From: Gracilibacter sp. BRH_c7a
Lineage (GTDB): Bacteria; Bacillota; Desulfitobacteriia; Desulfitobacteriales; Syntrophobotulaceae
Direction of reading: 5' to 3'
DNA length: 64,000 bases
Assembly (NCBI GenBank): GCA_001516055.1
Contig: LOEZ01000061.1
Span: 1-64,000 of the forward strand
Shown: positions 12,298 through 21,366 of the stretch, piece after piece
Position numbering within the stretch: the first letter of the stretch is position 1
How the letters are laid out: every line of letters begins with the position of its first letter
Position numbers and translations under genes: made by a program
Notes under the pieces: generated by a model
What the model saw: the letters and a program-made list of their open reading frames with translations, nothing else
The model's database searches: none
What the model was told of the DNA's origin: nothing

Positions 12298-13635
12298 TTA
12301 CTTTGCTTTTATTTTGGTTATTATTTCTGAGATACTTTTTTCAATAAAAGGATCCGTTTTTCTCATTTCTCTTATTTTATCATGCGCATGAATAACAGTA
12401 GTATGATCACGTCCTCCAAATTTTTCACCTATTTGTGGTAATGATAAATCTGTAAGTTCACGACATAGATACATTGCTATTTGACGAGGGAAAGATACAG
12501 ATCTTGTCCTTTTTTTAAGTTTAAATTCTTGAATAGTCATTTTATAATGCTCAGCAACAATTTTTTGAATAAGTTCAGATGAGATAATTTTTTGATTTTT
12601 AGGAGGAATCATATCCTTTAGGATTTCTTCAGCCAGATTTATTGTAATATTCTGGTTAGTTAGCATACAGTAGGCAGTTATTTTACTTAAGGCACCCTCT
12701 AGTTCCCTGATATTAGATTGAATCTCAGAAGCTATAAAAATAATTATTTCATCTGGAACAGCAAACTGCTCTAATTGGGCTTTCTTTCTTAAAATAGCAA
12801 TACGTGTTTCATAATCAGGAGGGTTAATATCTGTGGTAAGGCCCCATTCAAATCGAGACCGTAACCTTTCTTCAAGGGTAGGTATTTCCTTTGGAGGCCT
12901 ATCTGAAGAGATAATAATCTGTTTATTGGCTTCGTATAGAGTATTAAAAGTATGGAAAAACTCTTCTTGAGTACCTTCTTTACCAGCTAAAAATTGAATG
13001 TCATCAATTAATAAGACGTCTATTTTACGATATGTATTACGAAATTCAACCTGTCTTTCATAACGGATAGAATCAATAAGTTCGTTGGTAAACTGCTCTC
13101 CAGTAACATAAAGGATTTTCATTCCCGGATAATTTTTTACTATAACATGACTGATTGCATGCATTAAATGTGTCTTTCCTAAACCACTGCCTCCATACAC
13201 AAATAAAGGATTGTATGATTTGGCAGGTGTTTCTGCCACAGCTAAAGCAGCTGCATGAGCAAATCTATTACCATTACCTATTACAAAGGTATCAAATGTA
13301 TACTTTGGGTTTAAGGAATGAGATAATAAACCAAAGTTTAAACGGCTTGGATCAACTGGTACATTTTCAGGCTGTTCCTGGTCTGCTACAAATGTCAACG
13401 AGACAGGAGTATTTAAGTAATTCTGGATTGTTGATTTGACTAATCCTAAATATCTATTCTCTAACCAGTCTTTAGCGAATTCATTAGGAACACTTACCGT
13501 AAGTGTATTATTAGTAAAATCAATCAATTTAGTGGAGGATAACCAGGTATCATAACTAGGTTTTGAAAGCTCACTTTTTAACTTTTCTAGAATGTTTTCC
13601 CAGAAAGCTTCCAAATATACTGTATTAGGAGTCAT
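12298..13635 (-). CDS. dnaA: Chromosomal replication initiator DnaA
   Basis: The protein is 445 residues from the ATG at 13635, chosen because GGAGG lies just before it and MTPNTVYLEAFWENILEKL begins domain I. An upstream in-frame start would add a hydrophobic 20-residue tail with no ribosome site. Domain III carries Walker A GGSGLGKTHLMHA and Walker B VLLIDDIQFLAG. Domain IV has the DnaA-box-recognition signature GGRDHTTVIHAHDKI. It binds DnaA boxes on both sides of its own gene and opens the origin. Confidence 0.98.
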   Translation of the reverse strand: MTPNTVYLEAFWENILEKLKSELSKPSYDTWLSSTKLIDFTNNTLTVSVPNEFAKDWLENRYLGLVKSTIQNYLNTPVSLTFVADQEQPENVPVDPSRLNFGLLSHSLNPKYTFDTFVIGNGNRFAHAAALAVAETPAKSYNPLFVYGGSGLGKTHLMHAISHVIVKNYPGMKILYVTGEQFTNELIDSIRYERQVEFRNTYRKIDVLLIDDIQFLAGKEGTQEEFFHTFNTLYEANKQIIISSDRPPKEIPTLEERLRSRFEWGLTTDINPPDYETRIAILRKKAQLEQFAVPDEIIIFIASEIQSNIRELEGALSKITAYCMLTNQNITINLAEEILKDMIPPKNQKIISSELIQKIVAEHYKMTIQEFKLKKRTRSVSFPRQIAMYLCRELTDLSLPQIGEKFGGRDHTTVIHAHDKIREMRKTDPFIEKSISEIITKIKAK

Positions 13636-13913
13636 AAGAAACCTCCATAAGTTTAAATTAAAAAAGACAAATATAACGAAAAAAAAGTTATACACAAATT
13701 CAAAAAAATATTTGTGGATAACACCACAGATTATCGTTAACTATTATTACTTTTAAATTGTCAGTTGATTAACCAATTTGTAAACTTATCATAACAAGTT
13801 TTCCTAACCTTATCAACAGAAAATTAAGTATAATAATACTTGTACACAAACACATTGGACATATTAACAGTTTTAACAACAAGATTGTCCACAAAAAGGT
13901 ATTTCCTATTTCC
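13636..13913. other. Replication origin oriC (main DnaA-box cluster)
   Basis: This gene-free AT-rich region lies between divergent dnaA and rpmH. DnaA-box-like nonamers are TTATACACA (13688-13696), TGTGGATAA (13713-13721, a perfect box in reverse), TTATCAACA (13810-13818), TTGTACACA (13840-13848) and TTGTCCACA (13885-13893). The dnaA promoter must also lie here. Gene polarity switches exactly at this point, which independently supports an origin. Confidence 0.88.
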
Positions 13914-13943
13914 TTGACATGATAAAAATAATTAGAGTATAAT
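13914..13943 (+). promoter_or_regulatory. Sigma-A-type promoter of rpmH operon
   Basis: TTGACA (13914-13919) and TATAAT (13938-13943) are both consensus, separated by 18 bases, about 65 bases before the rpmH start. It should drive rpmH-rnpA-yidD-yidC-jag. A DnaA-box-like word ends about 20 bases upstream, so DnaA binding could affect it. Confidence 0.8.
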
Positions 13944-14006
13944 TTTTGGTAGTCTGTTTTTAGATTTGTTAGTTACATGATGTCAATATATAAGGGGGTG
14001 TTTGCT

Positions 14007-14141
14007 TTGAAAAGGACATATCAGCCGAAAGCCCGTCGTCATAAAAGAGTTCATGGATTCTTAAAAAGGATGAGATCAACTGGCGGAAAAAGTGTTTTAA
14101 GACGTCGTCGATTAAAAGGTCGGAAAAAGTTAGCTGTTTAA
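14007..14141 (+). CDS. rpmH: 50S ribosomal protein L34
   Basis: The 44-residue protein starts at a TTG with AAGGGGG eight bases upstream. It opens [20 protein letters not shown] and ends [13 protein letters not shown], diagnostic of L34. It is the first gene right of the origin and heads the conserved rpmH-rnpA cluster. Confidence 0.96.
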   Translation: MKRTYQPKARRHKRVHGFLKRMRSTGGKSVLRRRRLKGRKKLAV

Positions 14142-14196
14142 AGGCTGCATTAATGTGGCCTTTTTTAGTAATAGCTCTTGGAAGAAGGAGAGCGGT

Positions 14197-14541
14197 ATGC
14201 TGAAACGAGTATACAGAATGCAAAAAAAGGCCAGTTTTCGAAGTGTATTTGCCCATGGTAAAAGTTATCCTTCTAGATATGTTGTGATTTATATTTTTCA
14301 ACAAAGTCCTGTCAGGTATGGATTTATAGCCTCCAAAAAAGTAGGTAATGCGGTTAAACGCAATCGTGCCAAAAGACTGTTACGGGAAGCAGTTAGATTG
14401 AATCTTTCTGGATTGAAGAAAGATTATCAGATGATATTGATAGCTCGAGGAGCAATTATTAATGCTTCTCTTGAAGAAGTTCAAAAAACGATAATTAATA
14501 TCTGGAAAAGAGCAGGAATTTTTTATGAGAAAAATTCGTGA
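14197..14541 (+). CDS. rnpA: Ribonuclease P protein component
   Basis: The 114-residue basic protein assists RNase P RNA in trimming tRNA 5' ends. It carries the RNR motif in [16 protein letters not shown] and starts [15 protein letters not shown] use ATG 14197, preceded by GAAGGAGAG; an upstream in-frame start at 14155 would add residues with no match to the family. It overlaps yidD by 17 bases. Confidence 0.95.
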   Translation: MLKRVYRMQKKASFRSVFAHGKSYPSRYVVIYIFQQSPVRYGFIASKKVGNAVKRNRAKRLLREAVRLNLSGLKKDYQMILIARGAIINASLEEVQKTIINIWKRAGIFYEKNS

Positions 14542-14752
14542 ATTAATAACTAAATTTCTTTTAGGTATAATATTTTTCTATCAGAAATTCCTATCTCCTC
14601 TTAAAGCACCTAGTTGTAGGTTTTATCCAAGTTGCTCAGAATACGCCGTACAGGCGATAAAGAAATATGGAATACTAAAAGGGATGGGTAAAGCAATTAT
14701 TAGAGTTGCCAAATGTAATCCTTTCCATCCTGGAGGGTATGATCCTGTTTAA
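14525..14752 (+). CDS. yidD: Membrane protein insertion efficiency factor YidD
   Basis: The 75-residue protein has the family hallmark [19 protein letters not shown] and the ending [12 protein letters not shown]. YidD is a small amphipathic membrane-associated protein that aids YidC-dependent insertion. It overlaps the rnpA end and is followed 12 bases later by yidC. Confidence 0.95.
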   Translation: MRKIRELITKFLLGIIFFYQKFLSPLKAPSCRFYPSCSEYAVQAIKKYGILKGMGKAIIRVAKCNPFHPGGYDPV

Positions 14753-14763
14753 GGAGGGTTTTT

Positions 14764-15462
14764 GTGAGTACAGTTGTTCAAGGCATGACAACTTTTTTAC
14801 AATGGTTATTTGAACTTTCTTCCATGGTTGGATTACCGTACTATGGTGTAGCCATTATCTTATTCACAGTAATTATCAAACTAATACTATATCCTCTCAC
14901 TTTGAAACAGACTACTTCCATGCGTAAAATGGCTGAATTAGGCCCTAAAATGAAGGAACTTCAGAAAAAGTACGGAAAAGACAAACAAAAGCTCCAGCAA
15001 AAGACCATGGAACTGTATAGTAAAGAAAAGGTAAATCCTTATTCAGGATGCTTGCCTATTCTATTGCAGTTACCTGTGTTTTTCGCGTTATATCGAACAT
15101 TAATGGCTTTTCCTTTTGGCCAAGATGCCAGTGCGTACTTTTTTGGTTTTAATTTAACTATTGCTTATGGTTTAGGACTTAATTATCACTTAATACTGCC
15201 ACTGATAGCAGGAGGATCGACTTATCTGATGACGAAGGTAACTTCGGCAACAACTCCTAAATCATCTGGAGCTCCAGCTGGAGCAGAGCAAACTCAGAAA
15301 TTCATGCTTCTTTTTATGCCTATCTTTTTAGCGTATATCGTTGCAACTGTACCTTCCGGACTAGGATTGTACATTGTTACTATGAATTTAATGTCAATCG
15401 CACAAACAGTCTATATCAATAAGAAAATTCAGAGAGATAAAGAGAATCTAGAAGCGGCATAA
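14764..15462 (+). CDS. yidC: Membrane protein insertase YidC/SpoIIIJ
   Basis: The 232-residue Oxa1-type insertase has about five membrane segments (roughly residues 24-45, 95-115, 134-156, 178-196 and 196-215). The charged hairpin MAELGPKMKELQKKYGKDK follows the first. A Lys (in IIKLILYPL) stands where many homologues have the groove Arg. No lipobox signal peptide is evident, unlike many Bacillus SpoIIIJ proteins; the protein begins close to the first membrane segment. GTG start with AAGGAGGG upstream. In spore formers SpoIIIJ also supports engulfed forespore gene expression. Confidence 0.92.
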   Translation: MSTVVQGMTTFLQWLFELSSMVGLPYYGVAIILFTVIIKLILYPLTLKQTTSMRKMAELGPKMKELQKKYGKDKQKLQQKTMELYSKEKVNPYSGCLPILLQLPVFFALYRTLMAFPFGQDASAYFFGFNLTIAYGLGLNYHLILPLIAGGSTYLMTKVTSATTPKSSGAPAGAEQTQKFMLLFMPIFLAYIVATVPSGLGLYIVTMNLMSIAQTVYINKKIQRDKENLEAA

Positions 15463-15487
15463 AGCTTGGGATATAGGGGGGATTACT

Positions 15488-16123
15488 GTGAAGGTAGTTG
15501 AAAAATCCGCTAGAACTATTGAGGAAGCAATAGAAGCCTGTTTAGTAGAACTCGGTATCAAAAAAGACCAGGCTATAATAGAGATAGTTGAAGAACCCGG
15601 AAAAAAGGTTCTCGGACTTTTTGGAAATCGACTAGCAAAAGTCAGAGTGTCCTATGAGGATGATCCTGGGATAATAGCTTGTAAATTTCTAGAGAATTTA
15701 ACTTCAGCCATGTCTGTGAAAGCAGATTTTGATATTGAGAAGAATGAAGGACATGTAGTAGTTAATATTACAGGAACTGATTTAGGTATTCTTATTGGTA
15801 GAAGAGGGGATACTTTAGAAGCTTTGCAATTTCTTACAAACCTAGCGGTTGCTAAAAAGTTAGCTGATAGGAGCCGAATTGTTATTGATGTTGAGGGATA
15901 TCGGAAACGACGCGAAGAAACTTTAATCAGCTTGGCTAAGAGATTAGCAGATCGGGTTAAGAAGAGCGGCAATCGTGTTGTTCTAGAGCCCATGAGCCCG
16001 CAAGAGCGAAGGATTATTCATACAGCTTTACAGAATGAATGGAATGTATCAACCTTCAGTGAAGGCGAAGAACCCAATCGACGCGTAGTTATCTCACTTA
16101 AAAGAAGTAACAATGTATCTTAA
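15488..16123 (+). CDS. jag: RNA-binding protein Jag/KhpB (SpoIIIJ-associated)
   Basis: The 211-residue protein has three recognisable parts: an N-terminal Jag_N domain (about 1-55, with GKKVLGLFGNRLAKV), a KH domain (about 75-150, with ILIGRRGDTLEALQFLTNLA), and a C-terminal R3H domain (about 150-208, with RRIIHTALQN). It binds RNA, probably with KhpA, and sits directly after yidC as in most Bacillota. GTG start behind a run of Gs. Confidence 0.94.
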   Translation: MKVVEKSARTIEEAIEACLVELGIKKDQAIIEIVEEPGKKVLGLFGNRLAKVRVSYEDDPGIIACKFLENLTSAMSVKADFDIEKNEGHVVVNITGTDLGILIGRRGDTLEALQFLTNLAVAKKLADRSRIVIDVEGYRKRREETLISLAKRLADRVKKSGNRVVLEPMSPQERRIIHTALQNEWNVSTFSEGEEPNRRVVISLKRSNNVS

Positions 16124-16243
16124 TTTTTGAAGGGACAACCCCTTTCTTTACCAGTTTAGATTCTATATTTCTTATCAATCTTAATGATTTTATTTTAAAC
16201 CTATTGAGAAAGTATTACTTTCGGCAGGTTATAAGAGCAAAAA

Positions 16244-16283
16244 GGCTTACGCTGGTGTAAATACTTGGTGTAAGCCAATTTTA
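16244..16283 (+). terminator. Terminator after jag operon
   Basis: GGCTTAC (16244-16250) pairs with GTAAGCC (16270-16276), followed by AATTTTAT. It lies in the 213-base gap between jag and mnmE, which otherwise shows no gene. Confidence 0.55.
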
Positions 16284-16336
16284 TATCTAAGCCAGCAAGT
16301 CAGTAAGGTTTTTACTCATTACTGGAGATGATATAT

Positions 16337-17719
16337 ATGAATGACACTATTGTTGCTTTGGCAACGCCCCTAGGAGAAGGGGCAATACATATTGTACGTC
16401 TTAGTGGAAAAGAAGCCAATAGAATTATTAATGTTTGTTTTAAGCCAAGGAATATACAAAGATGGCAGGAAGAAAAAAATTTTACTCTCCATCTTGGCTG
16501 GTTTTATGCTGGGCAAAGTATAAAACTAGACCAAGTGTTAGTAAGTAAAATGACTGCTCCTTTTTCCTTTACAGGTGAAGATGTATTTGAGATTAATTGT
16601 CACGGTGGAGTGCTTACCGCAAGAAGAATTATTGATGCTTGTATTCAGCAAGGTGCTAGGCTAGCGGAAGCAGGTGAATTCAGTAAGAGAGCATTTTTAA
16701 ATGGAAAGATGGACCTAGTTCAGGCAGAGGCGGTTATTGATCTTATCACTTCCAGAACTTCCATGTCTGCTGATTTAGCACTCCAGCAGCTTGGAGGAGG
16801 ATTGTCTTCAAAGATTAATGAGTTGCGCCAGCAAATATTAGATATCCTTTCTTACATAGAGGCTAGAATCGATTTTCCAGAAGATGAGATAGACGAACTT
16901 GCCTTTAGGGAAATCTCTTTAATGATTACCAAAGCAAGAGAAAAAGCTTTGGATATATATAAGGGAAGTAAAACAGGGAAAGTCATCAGAGAGGGGCTGT
17001 CAACGGTTATTGCGGGCAGGCCAAATGTTGGTAAATCAAGTTTGCTAAATGCTTTAGTTAAGGAAGAACGAGCGATTGTAACGGATATACCTGGTACAAC
17101 CAGAGATGAACTACATGAATATATTAAGATTGGAGAGATTCTTCTTCACTTGATAGATACGGCTGGTATTAGAGAAAGTCATAATCTGGTGGAGATGTTA
17201 GGTATCGAAAGAACGTGGAAAGCTTTAAGCCAAGCTGATATTGTTTTGCTTCTTATCGATGCTAATGAACTAAAGCAGAATAACATATTTGCGGAAGAAA
17301 TGCGGATACTTGAGGAATACTCAAAAAAAACTATAGTTCTTATCAATAAAGTCGATATCTTTCCGGAATATAGAGTTGCAGAAATTAATAATTTTAATAA
17401 CATTGTAGTAATACCCTTCTCGGTTAAAGAAGGAATCGGCTTTGCTGAATTAGAACAAGAAATAAATCGAAGGGTTTTTGAAGGGGAAGCAGTAATTCCT
17501 GACCAACCGTTACTTTCTAATATTCGGCAGATACATGCGATTGAAAATAGTATTCTTTCCTTAGAAAAAGCTAAAGAAGGAATTATTAATAACTTACCTT
17601 TTGATATATTGTCTATCGATATCCGTGCTGCTTTAGAGGAGATTTCTTCTATTACCGGACATCAAGTACAGGAAGAATTACTCAACAATATTTTTTCTCG
17701 ATTTTGTATAGGAAAGTAG
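16337..17719 (+). CDS. mnmE: tRNA modification GTPase MnmE
   Basis: The protein is about 460 residues from ATG 16337 (GGAG ten bases before; begins MNDTIVALATPLGEGAIHIVRLSG). The N-terminal folate-binding domain is followed by a helical domain with an inserted G domain: GRPNVGKSSLLNAL, DIPGTTRDE, DTAG and NKVD. The protein ends in the catalytic CIGK motif. With MnmG it makes the cmnm5 modification at U34 of certain tRNAs. It is followed by mnmG with no gap. Confidence 0.97.
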   Translation: MNDTIVALATPLGEGAIHIVRLSGKEANRIINVCFKPRNIQRWQEEKNFTLHLGWFYAGQSIKLDQVLVSKMTAPFSFTGEDVFEINCHGGVLTARRIIDACIQQGARLAEAGEFSKRAFLNGKMDLVQAEAVIDLITSRTSMSADLALQQLGGGLSSKINELRQQILDILSYIEARIDFPEDEIDELAFREISLMITKAREKALDIYKGSKTGKVIREGLSTVIAGRPNVGKSSLLNALVKEERAIVTDIPGTTRDELHEYIKIGEILLHLIDTAGIRESHNLVEMLGIERTWKALSQADIVLLLIDANELKQNNIFAEEMRILEEYSKKTIVLINKVDIFPEYRVAEINNFNNIVVIPFSVKEGIGFAELEQEINRRVFEGEAVIPDQPLLSNIRQIHAIENSILSLEKAKEGIINNLPFDILSIDIRAALEEISSITGHQVQEELLNNIFSRFCIGK

Positions 17720-17720
17720 G

Positions 17721-19634
17721 ATGGAAGTGGAATTTTTAGCAGGAAAATATGATGTAATCGTAGTGGGTGCAGGTCATGCCGGCTGTGAAGCTGCTCTAGC
17801 CTCTGCTCGTTTAGGTTGTAATACTTTATTGGTGACGATTAATCTGGATAGGGTTGCGAATATGCCTTGTAATCCTTCGCTAGGGGGGCCGGCTAAAGGA
17901 CATCTGGTCAAAGAAATAGATGCTCTTGGAGGACAGATGGGGATAGTTGCCGATGAAACTTCTTTACAAGCCAGGATGCTTAATACCGGGAAGGGACCTG
18001 CTGTCCACGCGTTGAGAATCCAATCCGATAAGAAGGCTTATCATCTGCGGATGTTGGATGTCCTTTTCAATCAGCAAAACCTTACTATGGTACAAGCTTT
18101 AGTCGAGAAAGTAGTAATCGATAAAGGTAAAGTATGCGGAATTGTAACCAGGACGGGAGCTCGTTTCGAAGCTGGTTGTGTGGTGTTAACAAGTGGCACT
18201 TATTTGAGGAGTAAGATTATCATTGGGGAAGCCATATATGAAGGTGGCCCAGGCGGAGATATAACCTCCTCATCATTGTCTAATCAGCTTAAGGAAATGG
18301 ATATTGATATCGGAAGATTTAAGACGGGGACGCCTCCGAGGATACAAAAAAGTTCTGTAGATTTTTCTAAGTTCGTTGTTCAGCCGGGCGATAGTATCCC
18401 TCGAAAATTTTCTTTTAAAGATATGGAAAGTGTTTTTTGGGGAAGAGATCCGGCTAAACAGATTCCTTGTTGGCTGGGTTATACTACAGAAGAGACCCAT
18501 AGCGTAATTAGAGATAATCTGCATAGAGCACCTCTTTATACCGGTGTGGTGGAAGGAATAGGGCCTCGTTATTGTCCTTCTATCGAAGATAAGATTGTTC
18601 GCTTTGCTCAAAGAGGAGCCCATCAGATATTCCTTGAGCCTGAAGGGATAGATAGTGAGGAGCTCTATGTCGCAGGACTATCGACCAGTCTGCCTGAAGA
18701 GATCCAGCTTAGGTTCTTCCGCAGTATCCCCGGATTAGAGAATGTTCGTATTCTACGACCTGGATATGCTATAGAATATGACTATGTAAAGCCATATCAA
18801 TTAGCTTTAACATTGGAAATGCGTTCTTGGCCTGGATTATTCACTGCAGGTCAATTAAATGGGACATCGGGATATGAGGAGGCTGCAGGGCAGGGACTTC
18901 TAGCAGGGATTAATGCTGCCCATAAGGTTCTTGGTAAAGAGCCCTTTGTTATTAAACGTTCAGAAGGATATTTAGGTGTTCTTATAGACGATTTGGTAAA
19001 TAAGGAAATACGTGAACCTTATCGCCTTCTTACGTCCAGAGCTGAATACCGCCTTATCTTACGACAGGATAATGCAGATCTCCGTCTGACAGCAAAGGGA
19101 AGAAAAATTGGGTTAGTGGATGATGAGAGATGGACTCTCTTTGAGCAGAAGCTCAAGCAACTCGAAGAAATCTCTCAACTATGGAAGACAACTAATTTAT
19201 CACCTAATAACACAGAATTACAGGAACTGCTTATTGGGAGCGGTTCTTCGCCTCTAAAAAGCGGATTAAAAGCAGATGAGCTAGTAAAAAGACCAGAAGT
19301 AACAACCGAACACCTGTTCGTGATATTTCCCGAACTAACTGCTTATAGCTTTGATGTGGTCGAAGAAGCAACTATACAATTAAAATATCAGGGATACATT
19401 GAAAAGCAACTGGAAGAAGTAGAGCGCTTCATTAAACTGGAAGAGAAAACACTTCCCATCGACTTAAACTATGATGAGATCCGAGGGTTATCTAATGAAG
19501 CAAAACAAAGACTTAGGGAAGTCGGACCTGCCAATGTAGGACAGGCTTCACGAATTAGTGGGGTTAATCCTGCAGATATTTCCGTAATTCTTATTTATCT
19601 TGAACAGAAACGAAGGAGTACGGCAGATGTATAA
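17721..19634 (+). CDS. mnmG: tRNA uridine 5-carboxymethylaminomethyl modification enzyme MnmG (GidA)
   Basis: The 637-residue flavoprotein partners MnmE. The FAD-binding Rossmann motif VVGAGHAGCEAALASARLG lies at about residues 14-32. Family motifs CNPSLGGPAKGHLVKEIDALGG and GLLAGINAAHK are present, and the C-terminal helical domain that contacts MnmE is complete. The start lies one base after the mnmE stop; its own end overlaps rsmG by 8 bases. Confidence 0.97.
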   Translation: MEVEFLAGKYDVIVVGAGHAGCEAALASARLGCNTLLVTINLDRVANMPCNPSLGGPAKGHLVKEIDALGGQMGIVADETSLQARMLNTGKGPAVHALRIQSDKKAYHLRMLDVLFNQQNLTMVQALVEKVVIDKGKVCGIVTRTGARFEAGCVVLTSGTYLRSKIIIGEAIYEGGPGGDITSSSLSNQLKEMDIDIGRFKTGTPPRIQKSSVDFSKFVVQPGDSIPRKFSFKDMESVFWGRDPAKQIPCWLGYTTEETHSVIRDNLHRAPLYTGVVEGIGPRYCPSIEDKIVRFAQRGAHQIFLEPEGIDSEELYVAGLSTSLPEEIQLRFFRSIPGLENVRILRPGYAIEYDYVKPYQLALTLEMRSWPGLFTAGQLNGTSGYEEAAGQGLLAGINAAHKVLGKEPFVIKRSEGYLGVLIDDLVNKEIREPYRLLTSRAEYRLILRQDNADLRLTAKGRKIGLVDDERWTLFEQKLKQLEEISQLWKTTNLSPNNTELQELLIGSGSSPLKSGLKADELVKRPEVTTEHLFVIFPELTAYSFDVVEEATIQLKYQGYIEKQLEEVERFIKLEEKTLPIDLNYDEIRGLSNEAKQRLREVGPANVGQASRISGVNPADISVILIYLEQKRRSTADV

Positions 19635-20385
19635 TAAGGAGAATGGCACTGTCTTTGATGGATTTAAGGATATGTTTAAAAAAAATGCCTGCAAGAACTT
19701 TGGAATTGAACTTGATGATAACCAGGTCGAGCAGTTTTTTATCTATGGAAAGCTTTTATTGGAGTGGAATAATAAAATTAACTTGACGGCTATCACAGAT
19801 CCCGAAGAGGTTGTAACGAAACATTTCTTAGATTCTTTGGTTTTTATTAAGTGGTTAAGACTGTTATATCCCACTTCTCGTTTTTCTTTAGCGGATTTAG
19901 GAACTGGGGCAGGGTTCCCTGGGATTCCAATAAAAATTATGGAGCCGCGAATCAGAGTAGTTCTGATAGATTCTTTAGCAAAAAGACTTAGCTTTCTTCA
20001 AGAAGTTATTAATTGTTTGGGTCTAGGTAATATAGAGACTTGTCACTCTCGGGCAGAGGATATAGGAAGAGACATTAAATTTAGGGAAAAGTTCGAAATC
20101 ACTACTGCACGAGCTGTTGCAGAATTACCCATCTTACTTGAATATACATCTCCTTTACTTAAAATTGGAGGCCGCCTTCTGGCTGCCAAAGGCCTTGAAC
20201 CTGAAAACGAGATAAAATCTGCTGAGAAGGCTCTCCAAGTCCTCAATTGTGAATATGAAAGTCTTGATAAATACAGCCTAGGAGAAGGTGCAGATTATCG
20301 TTCGCTGATTATTATCAAAAAAATAAAGAACACACCTTCAAGTTACCCACGTCAGGCAGGTAGGCCTAAAAAAAGTCCTCTTTAA
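19627..20385 (+). CDS. rsmG: 16S rRNA (guanine-527-N7)-methyltransferase RsmG
   Basis: The protein is about 252 residues from ATG 19627 (AAGGAG upstream, inside the mnmG end). It is a class I SAM methyltransferase with motif I ADLGTGAGFPGIPIKI and HFLDSLV upstream, as in GidB. It methylates G527 of 16S rRNA. The C-terminal tail is Lys/Pro-rich and slightly extended. It is the last gene of the mnmE-mnmG-rsmG unit. Confidence 0.95.
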   Translation: MYNKENGTVFDGFKDMFKKNACKNFGIELDDNQVEQFFIYGKLLLEWNNKINLTAITDPEEVVTKHFLDSLVFIKWLRLLYPTSRFSLADLGTGAGFPGIPIKIMEPRIRVVLIDSLAKRLSFLQEVINCLGLGNIETCHSRAEDIGRDIKFREKFEITTARAVAELPILLEYTSPLLKIGGRLLAAKGLEPENEIKSAEKALQVLNCEYESLDKYSLGEGADYRSLIIIKKIKNTPSSYPRQAGRPKKSPL

Positions 20386-20454
20386 AGGAAAAGAATTTAC
20401 GTATAACATTAAGGCAACTAATTTTGTTCAATCTATATATTTGATTAAATTTTA

Positions 20455-20486
20455 AAACAAACTATTGGCCTAGTTTGTTTTTTCTT
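20455..20486 (+). terminator. Terminator after rsmG
   Basis: AAACAAACTA pairs with TAGTTTGTTT around TTGGCC, followed by more Ts. It is a clear rho-independent terminator in the rsmG-parA gap. Confidence 0.85.
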
Positions 20487-20604
20487 ATTATATTATCCTA
20501 AATTTTATTTTATTGGCTTTTTTTCTTCAATTTGATAGTATAATGAAGTATGTAATATATATAGTGAGTAGGAGTCTGCGGGCTTAATAGGGAGGAGATT
20601 TTAT

Positions 20605-21366
20605 TTGGCCAGGATTATAGCCATTGCAAATCAAAAAGGGGGAGTAGCCAAGACTACAACAGCAGTTAACCTTGCCGCCAGTTTAGAGGAAAGAGGCAAG
20701 AGAGTTTTGTTGATAGATCTTGACCCTCAGGGTAATGCCACAAGTGGCAGCGGAATTCTTAAACATCGACTTACCAGATGTATCTATGATGTAATCATTG
20801 ATGATGAGGACATTAGGAACATAATAGTAGACACAGATCTAACAAATCTAAAAGTAGCTCCCGCCAGGATAGAATTGGCAGGTGCTGAAATAGAACTGGT
20901 ATCTATGATGTACAGAGAAGGTAAATTAGCAGCATCTTTAGAGGGAATCAAAGAAGATTATGACTTTATCTTGATTGATTGCCCGCCCTCACTTGGCTTA
21001 CTAACACTTAATGCCTTGTGTGCTGCAACCGATGTTTTAATTCCGATTCAGTGTGAGTATTATGCTTTAGAAGGACTAAGTCTCTTAGTCAACACCTTGG
21101 ATAAAGTAACACGTTCCATAAATAGAGATCTAAAAATAATTGGGGTGTTACTTACTATGTTTGATGCTAGAACCAATCTTTCTATTCAAGTAGTGGATGA
21201 AGTGAAGAATTATTTTAGAGAGAAGGTCTTTAGAACCATAGTACCCAGAAACGTCAGACTGAGCGAAGCGCCCAGTCATGGGCAGCCAATTAGTCTTTAT
21301 GATAATAAGTCACGTGGAGCTGAAGTATACAGAGATTTAGCCGAGGAGGTCTTAGAACGTGTCTAA
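20605..21366 (+). CDS. parA: Chromosome partitioning ATPase ParA (Soj)
   Basis: The 253-residue deviant Walker ATPase has motif A KGGVAKTTTAVNLAASL at about residues 11-27, DLDPQGNAT, and DYDFILIDCPPSLG (Walker B). The second glycine of the usual KGGVGKT is Ala. It starts at a TTG behind GGGAGGAG. In spore formers Soj works with Spo0J in origin segregation and regulates DnaA. It overlaps parB by 8 bases. Confidence 0.95.
   Translation: MARIIAIANQKGGVAKTTTAVNLAASLEERGKRVLLIDLDPQGNATSGSGILKHRLTRCIYDVIIDDEDIRNIIVDTDLTNLKVAPARIELAGAEIELVSMMYREGKLAASLEGIKEDYDFILIDCPPSLGLLTLNALCAATDVLIPIQCEYYALEGLSLLVNTLDKVTRSINRDLKIIGVLLTMFDARTNLSIQVVDEVKNYFREKVFRTIVPRNVRLSEAPSHGQPISLYDNKSRGAEVYRDLAEEVLERV

Noticed and set aside
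13636-13695. Hydrophobic N-terminal extension of DnaA
   Set aside because: It lacks a ribosome site, while GGAGG precedes the ATG at 13635 where domain I begins.
16328-16336. Upstream ATG of mnmE
   Set aside because: It leaves almost no distance to the GGAG ribosome site, unlike ATG 16337.
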